A stretch of DNA of 37,401 nt. Source: CAWUJK01 sp963922865. GTDB taxonomy: Bacteria; Patescibacteriota; Gracilibacteria; BD1-5; UBA6164. The stretch spans positions 1 through 37,401 of the forward strand of contig CAWUJK010000009.1 of assembly GCA_963922865.1 (NCBI GenBank), given 5' to 3'. This document shows positions 1 through 11,115 of the stretch, in pieces (positions within the stretch are counted from its first letter, which is position 1; the number at the start of each line of letters is the position of its first letter). The position numbers and the translations under genes were made by a program. The notes under the pieces are model-generated. The model ran no database searches. It saw nothing but the letters and a program-made list of their open reading frames with translations, and was not told the DNA's origin.

Positions 1-1687
1 TATTTCAATTTCTTATATTTCAAAATTCTAGATTATCATAAAGAAACTCTTTTTTAAAGGATAAATTTCAATCATTATCATAAATTTCTTTTTTTGATAA
101 AAATCCATATAAATTTTTTTTCTCATTGCTCGCATAACTATATTTATATACTCTTTTATCTTTTTTTATATCTTCAAAGTCTCAGTTATTATTTAATTTT
201 TTTACTTCTCAAAAATTAATTTTATTAATTATGTCTCAATATTCATTATATTTGTAATTTATAGCATTTGAAATTATAGTTCAAGAGTTAATTAAGTTTT
301 TTAATTCTTGTTCTTTTAAAACTAACCATCTATTTTCTCAAAATTTTGTTTGCCATTTTGTTATCTCAGATCTCATTAATGCTCAAGAACTATCATATAT
401 CTCTTTTCTATAAAGTTTTCATCTCTTGGAAATATGATCCTCAAATTCTCAAATTTCTGTATTATCTTTTGAGTTTTGTCATTGATGAAAATAGTAAATT
501 TCTCTCTTTGATTGTGAGTCTTTTTTTTCTACTTTTCAAAATCAAGCATATTGTCTATTATATAAATCTTTAATATCATAATAATAATACCCATCATAAT
601 AATTAAAGGTTTCTATTAAATTTTTTCATGTGATTGTATCTTCATAAATTATTTTATGAAGGGTTTTTTGGTTAAATGGTAGTTTTGGATTGGCAGGTTC
701 TCAGTTTTTATCTTTGTAAAATACGCTTGGTTTATATTCAAACTTTATTTTTAATCATCTATTATTTTTTATCTTTTTTAAAAGATGATTATCTTTTCGT
801 TTATTGTACTCAAATGTGTATTTTGTTTTTATTTCTTCTCCTGTTTTCTCCTCAAATTTAGTTAAATGGGAAAATACTATGTCTTTGTCATCATATGATA
901 ACTCATATTCTTTTACTTGTTTTTCTTTAGCATAAAAAACTACGCTTTTTAATAATTTTGATGTCTTAACTTCAAATTGCGTTCTATAACTTGTTAAGCT
1001 TCTTTGTTTATCTATATAATTAAATTTTATTTTATATAAGTCTCATCCATATTTTATATCGCTAAGGTATACTTGATTATTATCTTTAAAATAAGTATAT
1101 AAAATTTCGTTTCAACTAATATCAACTTCTTTAACTATATGCCAAGAATATATTTTTTGACTATTATTGGGATCATTTAATATAGAATTAGTATTTGTTC
1201 AAAAATAAAAAGTATTTCATTTAATATCAATTACTTTCCAAGAATTATTTTTAAAATAATAATTATTTAGGTTCTTTTTATTTCTTGATTTATATAAATT
1301 CTTATTTTTATCCATTAAAACTAGCTCTTCTCCATTTATTATAAAAGTATTGCTAGTATAGAGTCTGGAAACTCATTTCCTAGGGTCTCTAGATATCTTG
1401 ACTATATTTAAATCCCAAGAATATCAATATGGAGAAAAGGTATCAGTAGAATAGGAGTTATAGTTTAGTTTTAAATCAGGTTTTATATTAAGTGGTCATT
1501 TGGGAAATTCTAAATCCAAAGAGTAATATCAAGCTCAGGAAAATAAATCATTTACATGTTTTGAGTCTATCTTATTTATGTTTTTCTTATTTATCTCAGG
1601 ACTTATTAGTTGTGTTTGTCAATAAACTATATCAAAACTTATTAATAATATTAATAACAATAATAATAGCTGTAATAGTTTTCTCAT
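1..1687 (-). CDS. SpvB/RHS-like secreted protein, C-terminus cut by window start
   Basis: About 562 codons are visible and the gene runs off the window. It starts at ATG 1687, preceded by GAAAGG, one of the few Shine-Dalgarno-like sites here, 21 bases after the stop of the upstream gene, so the two are probably co-transcribed. The N-terminus (MRKLLQLLLLLLILLISF) is a signal peptide. Residues about 40-110 match the opening of SpvB/TcdB/RHS proteins: a phrase of the type GAGYYSLDLEFPKGPLNIKP, then a LKLNYNS-like strand and a GYSWDL-like motif. Further on come YD-repeat-like units such as YTFEYNKRK, LKIKFEY and FLYDNLEFGN. Known relatives are toxin-delivery shells or large surface and contact toxins. 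A toxin tip, if present, would lie outside the window. Glycine is mostly TGA. The family call is by eye; the exact subfamily is uncertain. Confidence 0.72.
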
Positions 1688-1708
1688 CCTTTCTTTCTTA
1701 ATTATTAT

Positions 1709-4024
1709 TTATTTCGCACAGTTTCAGTAGTAAGCTAAGTCTTCAACACACTTGTATACAGTTTTAAATGTATAGTCTCAGTTATTTACTAAAATAGCTT
1801 TGTATTTTACATTTTTGATCTTGCGGACATGATAACCGTTTCTTCAAGAAACAACAAACTCAGTATAATTAATCTGATTTTTATTATTGTATAACAAATC
1901 AACTAAACCATCTCAATTTATATCAACAAGCATAGCTCAACCATAAACTTCAGATTGTCTTCAAGAACTATTAGAGTTTGAAACTCATATAAAAGATAGC
2001 ATAGCATAGGTAGAATCATCTTCTTTTATCTCTTTTGAGTTTCTCCAAGTTTTATAATTTTCAAAAACAGAACTTCAACTTTTTTTTGTATCTTCTTCTA
2101 AGCTTATACCAAGTATTTGATTAGAAGATTTGTATATTTCTTTAGAACTAGAATGAACTCATTTATAACAAACAAATTTTCAATTGTCTTTAGTTGAATT
2201 AAAACTAAGAGAAGCATAATCTTCAAAAGCAAGTCAAGCATGACAAAAATCAGAATCAGTTATAGACATGTATAGCTTCCCTTCAGGAAAAGATGCTGTG
2301 ATAGTTTTAGAGCTAGAGTTAGAAGTATCAGGATTTTTTATATCTATATCATAGTTTATAATTTCTCTTTTCAGTTCAACTGTAAAAAACTTATATAAAT
2401 CTTCCTCTTTTTTTGTTCTTAAACTTAAATTTACATTTTCTCATAAACTTAAAGGAATCTTCAAATCAATTGTGTATTTTATATTAGCTCAAGTTCAGCT
2501 TGAAACTATTGCTCAGCTTGAAAAACTAGAAAAAGTATTTCAATCAAAAGAATATTCATAATTGGTATTTTCAAGAAAATATTTATTTGTAAGATTTGTA
2601 ACCTCTATTTTTACTTGTTCATCATTAAAACTCAAAAGTTTAGCTCTCAGCGTGGTATCCAAACTTTCATTTCATTTAAAATTATCAAAAATCTCTTTTT
2701 TTTGTTTTTCAGCTAAAATTCAATCATAAAATTCTACTTTTTCTACTTTTCAAAAAAACTTATGACCATTAGCACAAAATTTTCACCAAGAAGTATTATA
2801 TCAACCGCAATAATAATATGATGCTCAAATATTTACAGCAGTATTATGAGTAATATATGAGTCTCAAAGATTTCATAAAGAAGAATCTTTTTCAAAAACT
2901 AAACTATCATCTATATAAATTTTGTTGGAGTTTCAAAACTTTTCAATTCTAAACAAATGATTTTTTTCATCTTTCAAAGCACTACAATCAAACTCTCAAT
3001 AAGGAGTTAAACATTTATAATCTTTGTTAAGGATAAGCACAAATTTATCCGTTTGTGAAGAATTGTTTCAACTAAAAATTACTTGAGGAGTATCTGCATA
3101 AACTCTAGTATACCTAGTTAAATAACGATTATTTTCGTTTCTAATCCTATCTTTTAAGTTGGTTTGAACTTCAAAAGAAATAGAATATTTTGATTTATCT
3201 TTTATTTTTCAGATAGAAATACTATCTTTATAATAATTTTCTTTATGAATTTCTGATTTATTTATGTACAACAGTTTTGATTCATTATGTAAAGAAAGCA
3301 TATCTTTTCCACTAAGAGCATGTCAATATAAACGAAAATTATGAAAAGCTCAATTTGAATTATAGTAATAAGATCATCATCAAATATATTTTCTGTCCCA
3401 ATAAGAGCGGTTTTTGTTTTCATTAGGGTAAAAATAAAATCATCTTAAGTTTGGTTTATAAGCTCATCAGAGAACAAAGTTACGGCCTATTGGGTTGACA
3501 TAGGCTGACTTTTTATAAACTAGTTTAAAATCTATATATACAGTATTTAGTTTTCTTGATTTTCTAATAATTATATGATGCCATTTTCAATCAAAAATAT
3601 TACAATTTTTAACATTGGTATTAAAAAAAACACAACTGTTTCATCAAGAATATTTAAGTATATCTCATTTATTAGAGGATAATAAAGTTTGATGATTGTA
3701 TCAATTTTTAGCCCTTTTTTCTCATTTGTACCAAAAAGAAATTGTATACTTACCATACTCATCTGAAGACCATCATGTAGTAGAGACAATTCTATCTGTA
3801 TCAAAAACTCAATACTTAGCACTAGTATTTTTAACTTCTCAAAGTTCTATATCTCAAATAATCTCTAGTTTAGAGTCTCTTGGGCTGGTGTTTTTTATTT
3901 CCCCATCAAAACTGTATTCTAAAATCAAAGAATTTCTATCAACACTCTCAGCATTAGCAAAACTAAAAACACCTACAAAAAACAAAAAAAACAAAAATTT
4001 AATAACAAAAAACACCTTCCTCAT
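1709..4024 (-). CDS. Secreted LamG-type (concanavalin-like) protein with C-terminal FG-GAP motif
   Basis: 771 residues. MRKVFFVIKFLFFLFFVGVF followed by SFANAES is a typical signal peptide with an A-x-A site. Residues about 30-230 look like a LamG/concanavalin-like lectin fold: LEYSFDG opening, YTISFWYKGE, then FDGKWHHIIIRKSRK and VYIDFKLVYKK. A second similar unit lies near residues 250-430 (FVLILNKDYKC, HLFRIEKFG, KIYIDDSLVF). Near the C-terminus, AMLVDINGDGLVDLLYN is an FG-GAP/VCBS calcium-binding loop (DxNxDGxxD), the type found in the N-terminal half of SpvB/TcaC-like proteins. The RHS-like gene follows after 21 bases, so I infer a split SpvB-type system with a carbohydrate-binding front end. 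A weak promoter (TTGTTT, 16-base spacer, TAGTAT) may lie in the 78-base gap upstream. Confidence 0.7.
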
Positions 4025-4102
4025 ACCAATAAAGTTATGAATATAAAATACAAGGGAGGTATTTGCAGAAACAATACTATCTAATTTTTAATATAAAACA
4101 AG

Positions 4103-5488
4103 TTAATATTTATTTTTAATATCTAAACCTTTATTGCTTTCTTCTTTTTCTCTATACTTAGGATACTTTTCCAAAAATTTAGAAACAGTTATATTTGCAG
4201 AACCAAAATCAATAAAATAATTAAGTACTTTTTTAGCTTCTTCCAGTTGCCTGTCATACAGTTCAAATTCTTCTTCTTTCATATCTTTATCACAAACCCC
4301 TACTTTCATACACTGCTCAAAATCATAATCTTGTTTTTCAAAATCAACAAAAATATCTGGTTTTATTCCATTTTCATCTATATTCGTTCAATTAGGAGTA
4401 AACCATTTAGCTGTTGTAAATTTTATTTGACTACCATCTTTAAAAGATATAGCTTCTTGCACACTTCACTTTCAGTAAGTTTTAGTTCAAATAAGAATAG
4501 CCTTTTTATAATCTCTTAAAGTTCATGCCATTATTTCAGAAGCAGATGCTGAATTTCAATTTATTAAAACAACTATTTTTCATTTATATATGAATCAAGA
4601 ATTTATACTAGGATACGAAACATTGTTAAGAATTTCTTTTCATTTAACTTCTACTAAACTATCTCATTTCTTTACAAAATTTGATAATATTTGAACAGAA
4701 GCTTGTAAAAAACCACCTCAGTTATCTCTCAAATCTATTATTAACCCTTTTTTGTTTTTAAATTTTTTTAAAGCAGTTTCAAATTCACTGGCAGAGTTTT
4801 CTCAATACATATTAAGAGAAATATATCATATATCTTTATTGTTAGCGAAAGTCTTTGTTTCAACTGTAGGGATTTTTATTTTGGCTCTTATTACTTTTTT
4901 TTCAAGTAACTGTTTTTCTCAAGCTCTTATTAGTTTCAAAATAACACTTGTTCATGCTGGTCATTTTATTTTATCAACAGCATCTGATAAACTTAGTCAT
5001 TCAAGTTTCGTATTATTTGCTTTCACTATTATATCTCATTTTTTTAATCAATGTTTTTTAGCAGGAGAACCTTTTAAAATTCTATCAATTTCAACTCAAA
5101 GTAAATTTTTTTCTACCACAGCTCATATTCATTCAAAATCTCAACTCAAAGAATCATTGAAACTTTTTGCGTCTTTACTACTCATAAATTCGCTATGCTT
5201 ATCTCATATAGAATCAATCATTCATGAAATAGCTCAATCTACCAAATCACTCTTTTTTACTCAATCCAAACTATAATATTTTTCTTTTAAAAGAGAATAA
5301 GTATCCCAAAATTTTTCTAGATTTAAATCTTTTTCTCAAGAACTATATATTACATTTATATCACTTTCTTTTACTTTTTTAACATATATTTTAGTTATAG
5401 GTTCAGCTAAAAATATTCAAAGTAAAAAAAATGTTAAAACACTTGTTAAAAAAAGTCAAAACCCTATCTTATTTTTATGTTTTTCCAC
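4103..5488 (-). CDS. S41 family C-terminal processing peptidase (CtpA/CtpB-like)
   Basis: 461 residues from GTG 5488; no earlier in-frame ATG gives a better start. One N-terminal membrane segment (residues about 8-30) anchors the protein so that it acts outside the membrane. A PDZ domain spans about 110-200 (GIGAVVEKNLLGVEIDRI, GSPAKKHGLKKGDIIVKAN). The S41 catalytic core follows, with GYISLNMYGENS, IIDLRDNGGGFL, the nucleophile serine in NGNSASASEIMAG (about residue 313) and the base lysine in GTKTYGKGSVQE (about residue 337). Every signature of the family is intact, and many of its glycines are TGA. Family members cleave C-terminal tails of exported proteins; the secreted genes downstream are plausible but unproven clients. 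The gene is divergent from the 5897 cluster. Confidence 0.93.
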
Positions 5489-5530
5489 TAAGATTTAAAA
5501 TTAATTTTTATAAATAATTATTAAATAAAG

Positions 5531-5560
5531 ATAACATTTTTTAATAAAAACACAAGTCAA
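5531..5560 (-). promoter_or_regulatory. Candidate promoter for the S41 peptidase gene
   Basis: On the minus strand TTGACT (5560-5555) is followed after 18 bases by TGTTAT (5536-5531). The -35 box is near consensus and the -10 is only a 4/6 match. It lies about 43 bases before the GTG start. Confidence 0.4.
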
Positions 5561-5838
5561 TATAATATAAATTTATATGTTAAAAAAATGATAAATCAAC
5601 TAAAAACATTTAATTAAAAACAAAAAAATATTTACTTTTTTACAAGCTTTTTTATAGATTTTATAATAAGTTCTCTTATAAAAGCCATTTTAACATTTTA
5701 ACATTTTATATCATTAATAATACTATATTAAATAATTATAAAACTATAACAAATATTAAATCTTTTAACACATAAAAAAAGATAATCTTTTATTTTAAAA
5801 AAATAAATGTATATTTTTATAGTTAAATATAGAAAAAT

Positions 5839-5867
5839 TTGTTTTATTTTTTATATTATGTTAAAAT
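5839..5867 (+). promoter_or_regulatory. Candidate promoter for the 5897 gene cluster
   Basis: TTGTTT (5839-5844), a 17-base spacer, then TAAAAT (5862-5867), 29 bases before the ATG. The TTGTTT hexamer recurs as a -35 candidate before the pilus operon and gatA. Confidence 0.42.
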
Positions 5868-5896
5868 AAATATGTATTTAAAAATAAAAACAAAAA

Positions 5897-6208
5897 ATGA
5901 TATTTGATTTTTTAAAAAAACAAAAAGAATTTGAAAAAAAGAAAAAACTAACTCAAATAATGATTATGAGTTTAGAAATACCAGACAAACAAAAAAGCAT
6001 ATATTTACAAGCTTTAGAAATTATAGAAGATAAAAAAATAGACAAAATATATAAACAGCTAAGTGATTTTGTTGAAAAATATGAAATAAAAACTTTAGAA
6101 GATATATCAAAAACAAACTTTTTAAGTATAGCATGAATGCAAAAAAAAGAAGCTGATGCTAAAAAGAAAGAAATAAATGCTTTCAATCTTTTAATAAATA
6201 ATATTTAG
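5897..6208 (+). CDS. Uncharacterised small cytoplasmic protein
   Basis: 103 residues ending in TAG; one internal TGA (6134) is glycine and separates the main part from the last 24 residues. The protein is highly charged, starts MIFDFLKKQKEF, is predicted mostly helical and has no signal peptide or membrane segment. It opens a tight run (gaps of 4 and 10 bases to the next two genes), so it is probably the first gene of an operon with the 6213 and 6454 genes. I do not recognise a family. Confidence 0.75.
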
Positions 6209-6212
6209 AAAA

Positions 6213-6443
6213 ATGTCAAAAATAGAAAAAAATATCCCTCAAAACTATCCAGAAAAAAATTTAAATAATTTAGAAAAATGAGATATTTATAATTCTTGAA
6301 ATATTCAAAAAATGGTAGTTTTTTGTGAAACATCTTTTAATAAACCAAAAAACAAAAAAGAAATATGTGCCTTACTAGAAAACACATTTCAAAAAGAGCT
6401 TGCTAAAAAGTGAATAGATTTTAAACAAGTATTAAAAGCATAA
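6213..6443 (+). CDS. Uncharacterised small protein
   Basis: 76 residues, ATG four bases after the preceding TAG. Three TGA codons are read as Gly, including the phrase KGDIYNSGNIQKMVVFCE. It is soluble, lysine-rich and has two cysteines (VVFCE, EICALL) far apart. No family recognised. Evidence that it is real is the close packing between two longer genes in the same direction and the TAA end. Confidence 0.62.
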
Positions 6444-6453
6444 ATTTTAATAA

Positions 6454-7845
6454 ATGCAAAAATATAAAATAACAGCCAGTAAATCTCAAAAAAAATATAC
6501 TTTTGTAGTTAGTGAAGAAAATGAGAAACTAGCAAAAAAGAAAGTTCATGATGATTGATACTCTATTTTGTCTGTTGAAATATTTGATGAATCAAATACA
6601 CAAAGATTGGCATTTGTTTTTGAAGCAGAAAAAGATTCTCAAATAAAAAAATGAAAAGTAGTATGAGATGATATATTTAAAATATATCTAAAACTTAGAG
6701 ATTGAATGTGATATAATATAAAAAAATTATATTCAACAAAAGATGAAAACAAAACACAAAAAGAAAAAGATATTCAACTAAAAGAAATAGAAGAACAATA
6801 TAATTATTTTAGCGCACTAAATAAAAAATGAAATAAAAAAGAAGAAAAAAAACAAGATATAGTAAAAGAAAATATAAACATAGATAATTTTTATTTAAAA
6901 AAAGAACTTGAAGAAACATATAAACTTATAGATCACGTTTTAAAAAAACTAAACAACCTACTTGTAAACCAAGAATATTTCATAGAAGACACAAAAAAAG
7001 AAAAACTAAAAACACTATATAACAGTCTTGTTAAAATAAAATCTTCAACAAATATATCTAAACTTAGAGAAGTTTGAGAAGCAGCATTATTAAAAGTTTG
7101 AGAAATAGAACTTAAATCACTAGAAAAAAGTAAAGATGAAAAATGAGAACAACTTTTAGAAGAAACAAACAAACTTTTAAAACAAATATGAAGCGAGGAA
7201 AAATTTATCCCGGAAAATAGAGATATAAAAAAACAAATAAACAAAGTTTTTTCTATTATACAAAACTTTATAGGAGATTTTAAAAAAAATAGCAAAAAAG
7301 AAAAACCTAAAGAAAAAAAAGATGAAACCAGTCATGACTACCTAAAAACAGTTATATTTTTAAATAAATATAAACAAAAATTAAAACAAAATAATATAAA
7401 CATATTGAAAAACTTTTTTGTTTTCATTTTTCCTTTTTGAAAAAATATTTCTAAAAAACAAGATTTACTTGTTAGAAGAAAAGTAATAAAACAAAATATA
7501 TTTTTATTTAAAGCAAAATCTGAATGAAAAACCTTTTCTTATACAAAAGTTATAAAATGATTTGATTATATTCTTGAAACAATATTTAATTTCTTTTTTT
7601 CTACAAAAAATTATTTGTTATTTATAATAATACTTTATAGTTTTATATTCTTTATTTTTTTAAATCTAAGCTACTATAACATATCTCCTATTTTCTATGA
7701 AAATTTAAGCTATGAATGATTATTTTATTTTATGATTTTTACTTTACTATATATTGCTATCACTTTCAGTAAATGAGTATATAGTTTAGTTTTTAATTTT
7801 TTATTGCTTTTTTCTATAATATTTTTATGATTTATTAATTTTTAA
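6454..7845 (+). CDS. Uncharacterised coiled-coil protein with C-terminal membrane segments
   Basis: 463 residues. The first about 45 (MQKYKITASKSQKKYTFVVS, then AKKKVHDDGYSILSVE) are reminiscent of the small N-terminal domain of PilC/GspF proteins, where a bias of the type A..L...G..IL.V is seen; this resemblance is weak. Residues about 110-320 are lysine/glutamate-rich and probably coiled coil. Hydrophobic segments near 386-408 and two stretches within 425-462 suggest a membrane-anchored C-terminus. A hairpin terminator follows at once. Function unknown; association with the pilus or secretion machinery is speculative. Confidence 0.78.
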
Positions 7846-7875
7846 ACTAGCCTTTGCAAAAGCTAGTTTTTTTTA
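7844..7875 (+). terminator. Rho-independent terminator
   Basis: AAACTAGC (7844-7851) pairs with GCTAGTTT (7862-7869) around a 10-base loop, followed by a T run. It overlaps the stop codon of the 6454 gene and closes the 5897-7845 operon. Confidence 0.85.
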
Positions 7876-7909
7876 TAGTATATATTATATTAATTTTTAT
7901 TGTAAAAAA

Positions 7910-8854
7910 ATGGCTTTTATAATATTTATAATATCTATTGTTTTTTCTTTTATTTTTTATATTTTCTATCTTTGAGCTAACTCTAAAAGTCTTTTTTGAT
8001 ATGAGCTTTCTTTTAATGGTTATTTTTCAACATTAAGCTTTAGCCCAATAATAGATTCTATTATTTTTATAATACTTTGAGTGTTTTTTTACATGTATTT
8101 TTCTGGTTTATTTTTTAGAAAAAATAAACCAGAAAAATACATTGAAACTATTCCAATTATAAACATCAAATCTCTTAAATTAAATAAAAAATACTTGTTT
8201 TTCTTTTTATCTCTTATTCTTTTTTTAATATTTTTTTGATATATATTTCATAAGTTTTTAAATAAAGATTTTAGTTTGTTCTTAGTTTATTTATTTTTTA
8301 TTTTTAGTATATGAACCTATATTTTCACAATAAAAAAAAGTAGTTTAAATATGCATAATATAAGCTTAACAAAACTAAGCATAATATTTTCATATTTTTG
8401 TATATTGATATGATTAACACACACTTTTTCATACTCAATAGAACCTAAAATTATATTAATTATTTTTTTTTCTTGTTTGTTTAATTTATATATACATAAT
8501 AAATTTGAAAACTACATATCATTTTTCTTTTGAATTTTTTCTATAAACTCCTTGTTTTATATTTTATATTACCATTATTTTTTTTCGTTGGATGATGGAC
8601 TAATATTTATATCCCTTTCTCTTTTTTTGTGTATTGAAATAGTGATTATAACATTTTTTTATAGATTTAAAAACAAAACAGATTATTTTTTTCTACACTA
8701 TTTTTCATATATTTTAAACATATTATCATTAATGACCTACTTTTTTTTATTTAAAATTGATTTATTTATAATAGCCGTTATATTTTTTATAGAAGTAATT
8801 TATTTACTTTTAAGTTATTATAAATTAAAACAAATTAATAAAGAAATATGATAA
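7910..8854 (+). CDS. Uncharacterised polytopic membrane protein
   Basis: 314 residues, almost entirely hydrophobic: about eight or nine membrane segments rich in F, I, L and Y, with short charged loops (FRKNKPEKYIE, IKKSSLNMHN). No motif of a known transporter or enzyme is visible. The last codons are ATA TGA TAA, so the final residue is a TGA-encoded Gly just before the true stop. The start codon of the next gene lies inside this junction (7-base overlap), so translation is probably coupled to the aminopeptidase. I do not recognise it. Confidence 0.8.
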
Positions 8855-10284
8855 AAATAGAAAAAAATTTAAATAGTATAAAAAAAAGTAATCTATTATA
8901 CCTAATAGAAAAAAAACAAGATATAGATTTTATTAAAAATATTAGAATAGATACAATATCTAAAAACAAAAAAATAATAGAAAAAATAAAAACGACTTTT
9001 AACCTTTGAAAAAATACCCACTTAGACTTTTTTATCTGAGATGATATTTTTGAAAATATTACAATAATATTTTACATAGATAATTCATCTTTATCTTTAA
9101 TACAATATGCATCTGACATATTTAGAACATATAAAAATAATAACTTTTCACTATACTCAAAAAACTCAGACACACTTTTACAATCTCTTAACATGTCAGT
9201 TTTAGCAAGATATAAATATACAGAATTTAAAACCAAAAAAGAAGAAAAAAAACAAGATAATATAATTGTTTTAGTTGACAATGATAATATAAAAAAATTA
9301 ATAAAAGATAGAATAAAAACACTTGATAATATTGTTTTTGCTCGTGATTTATGAACAATGCCATCAAATGAACTTTATCCTGAAAGTTTTTGTAAAATAG
9401 TAAAAAAGACTAAATTTAAAAATACAAAAATAAAAATATTTGATTATAAAAAAATAGAAAAACTTTGATTGTGATTAATAAAAGCAGTTTGAAAATGATC
9501 ATCCAAAAAACCAAGTATGATTATTCTTGAAAAAATAGTTGATAAAAAAAATCCAACAATTTGACTTGTTTGAAAATGAATTACATTCGATACAGGTTGA
9601 ATACAGCTAAAACCATGAAACAGTATGTATGAAATGAAATGAGATATGTGTTGAGCCGCCCAAGTTTTTTCTATAATGAAAGAATTGGATGATAAAAAAC
9701 TAAATGTAAATATAGTAGCTTGTCTTGTTTTGGCGGAAAATCATATTTCTTGAGAATCATATAAACCAAGCGATATTATAAAATCATACTCTTGAAAAAC
9801 AGTGGATATAATACACACAGATGCAGAATGAAGATTAGTTTTAGCAGATGGTATTAGCTATATTTCAAAAAATTATAATTTGAATAAAATAATAAGCGTT
9901 GCAACACTAACCTGAGCGTGTGTAGTTGCATTATGATTTAGATATGCTTGAATAATGTGAACAGATGAAAAATTAATAAATAAATTTTTAAAATATTCTC
10001 AAGAAAATCAGGAAAAATATAATAAACTACCATTTGACAATTATTTTGTAGAAAAAACTAAATCACAATTAGCAGATGTTGAAAACCTAAATAGATCAGT
10101 CCAAGCTGGTTCTACAATGTGAGCAGCATTTTTATACAACTTTATTTTAAATCAAGAAAAATATACTCATATAGATATAGCATGAACAGCTCTAAACTCT
10201 TTTGAACCATATTGATTAGCAAACAAATGAATGACTTGATTTTGAGTAGACTCTATTAGTGAAATAATAAAAAACTTGAATTAA
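8848..10284 (+). CDS. pepA: M17 leucyl aminopeptidase
   Basis: 478 residues, the normal size for the family (about 480-500). A poorly conserved N-terminal domain (1-165) precedes the catalytic domain. Metal and active-site motifs are visible: VGKGITFDTGGIQLKPG (about 242-258, catalytic Lys and metal ligands), MKGDMCGAAQVF, the HTDAEGRLVLADG loop (about 324-336, metal ligands and catalytic Arg), and DIAGTAL near the C-terminus. Most glycines in these motifs are TGA, which is strong evidence for code 25. The enzyme removes N-terminal residues from peptides with two divalent metal ions, normally in the cytoplasm as a hexamer. It starts inside the end of the membrane-protein gene. Confidence 0.95.
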
Positions 10285-10311
10285 TAAATACATAGTTTAT
10301 ATTAAAACCAT

Positions 10312-11028
10312 ATGATGATTGAGTTTCTAAAAAATTTAATCTCCCCTAAAAAGTGCTATTCTTGTTTTAAAGAAGGCTCTTTTTTGTGTGAAAAATGTTT
10401 TGAAAAAATAGAAAAACATTATTTTTTTGATGAAATATGCTATGTATGTAAAAAGTATTCTAAAAACTTTGAAGTTCATAAAAGCTGTAAAAATAAAGTA
10501 TTTTATGATAAAACAATAATAATGTCACACTACAAAGAAAAAACTATAAAAAAACTAATAAAAGATTTTAAATTTTATGGAAAAAAAGATATTTTAGATG
10601 ATTTATCATGATTTTTACTAGATAAAATAATAAAATATATGTGAAATGAATTAAAAGAATTAAAAAAAGAAGATTTTATTACAATATCACCTCCTATGAG
10701 TTTTTTTAGAAAATTAAAAAGATGATATAATCATTGAGAATTATTATCTAAAAAAATATGATATTTACTTTGATTTACTTATGAAAAAAATTTAATTTTA
10801 AAAAATAAACAAACTAGACAACAGTCAAAACTAAATAGACAAGAAAGATTATCTAATCTAAATAAATCCTTTAAAATAAACCCTAAGAAACTAGACATAC
10901 TAGACAAAAAAATAGTTATACTAGTTGATGATGTTATATCAACATGAACAACAATAAACGAGATTTCTAAGATTTTGAAAGAAAACAAAGCAAAAAAAGT
11001 AATAGCCATTTTAGTTGCATCAGACTAA
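10312..11028 (+). CDS. comF: ComF family phosphoribosyltransferase-like protein
   Basis: 238 residues. The N-terminus carries a zinc-finger-like set of cysteines (CYSCFKEGSFLCEKCF, CYVCKK, KSC), and the C-terminal half has the type I phosphoribosyltransferase PRPP loop VILVDDVISTGTTINE. An intermediate RGYNHGELL-like motif and KLNRQERLSNL are typical of ComF/GntX proteins. ComF is needed for DNA uptake by natural transformation in Gram-positive and Gram-negative species. With type IV pilus genes about 6 kb away, DNA uptake is a reasonable inference. ATG 10312 or 10315 could be the start. Confidence 0.9.
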
Positions 11029-11100
11029 AAAAACTTGACAAAACAAATTAATTGTTTAATATATTTTTGTTGATAGTGAAAAAGGAGAAAACATTTTTAT

Positions 11101-11106
11101 TATAAT
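11101..11106 (+). promoter_or_regulatory. Candidate -10 box of a near-leaderless promoter
   Basis: Perfect TATAAT nine bases before ATG 11116, which would give a transcript with almost no leader. No good -35 lies at the standard distance. A separate TTGACA at 11035-11040 with TAATAT at 11057-11062 is an alternative promoter further upstream. Confidence 0.4.
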
Positions 11107-11115
11107 TTAAGATTA

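Larger units (their letters stand above)
5489..5896. other. AT-rich divergent intergenic region
   Basis: 408 bases of almost pure A/T between the leftward S41 peptidase and the rightward cluster. I see no ORF of substance in code 25. It holds candidate promoters for both directions, listed separately, a short direct repeat (taacatttt twice, about 5691-5706) and an imperfect stem of the TTTATAA..TTATAAA type near 5650-5685. Nothing else is recognisable. Confidence 0.6.

Noticed and set aside
5690..5710. Direct repeat taacatttt as a possible attachment or transposon site
   Set aside because: Two copies of nine bases in an A/T-rich region are expected by chance; no integrase or transposase is nearby.
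11041..11057. AAACAA/TTGTTT hairpin after comF as a terminator
   Set aside because: The stem has only six A/T-rich pairs plus one G-C and a poor T run; it also overlaps a promoter candidate, so I did not call it.
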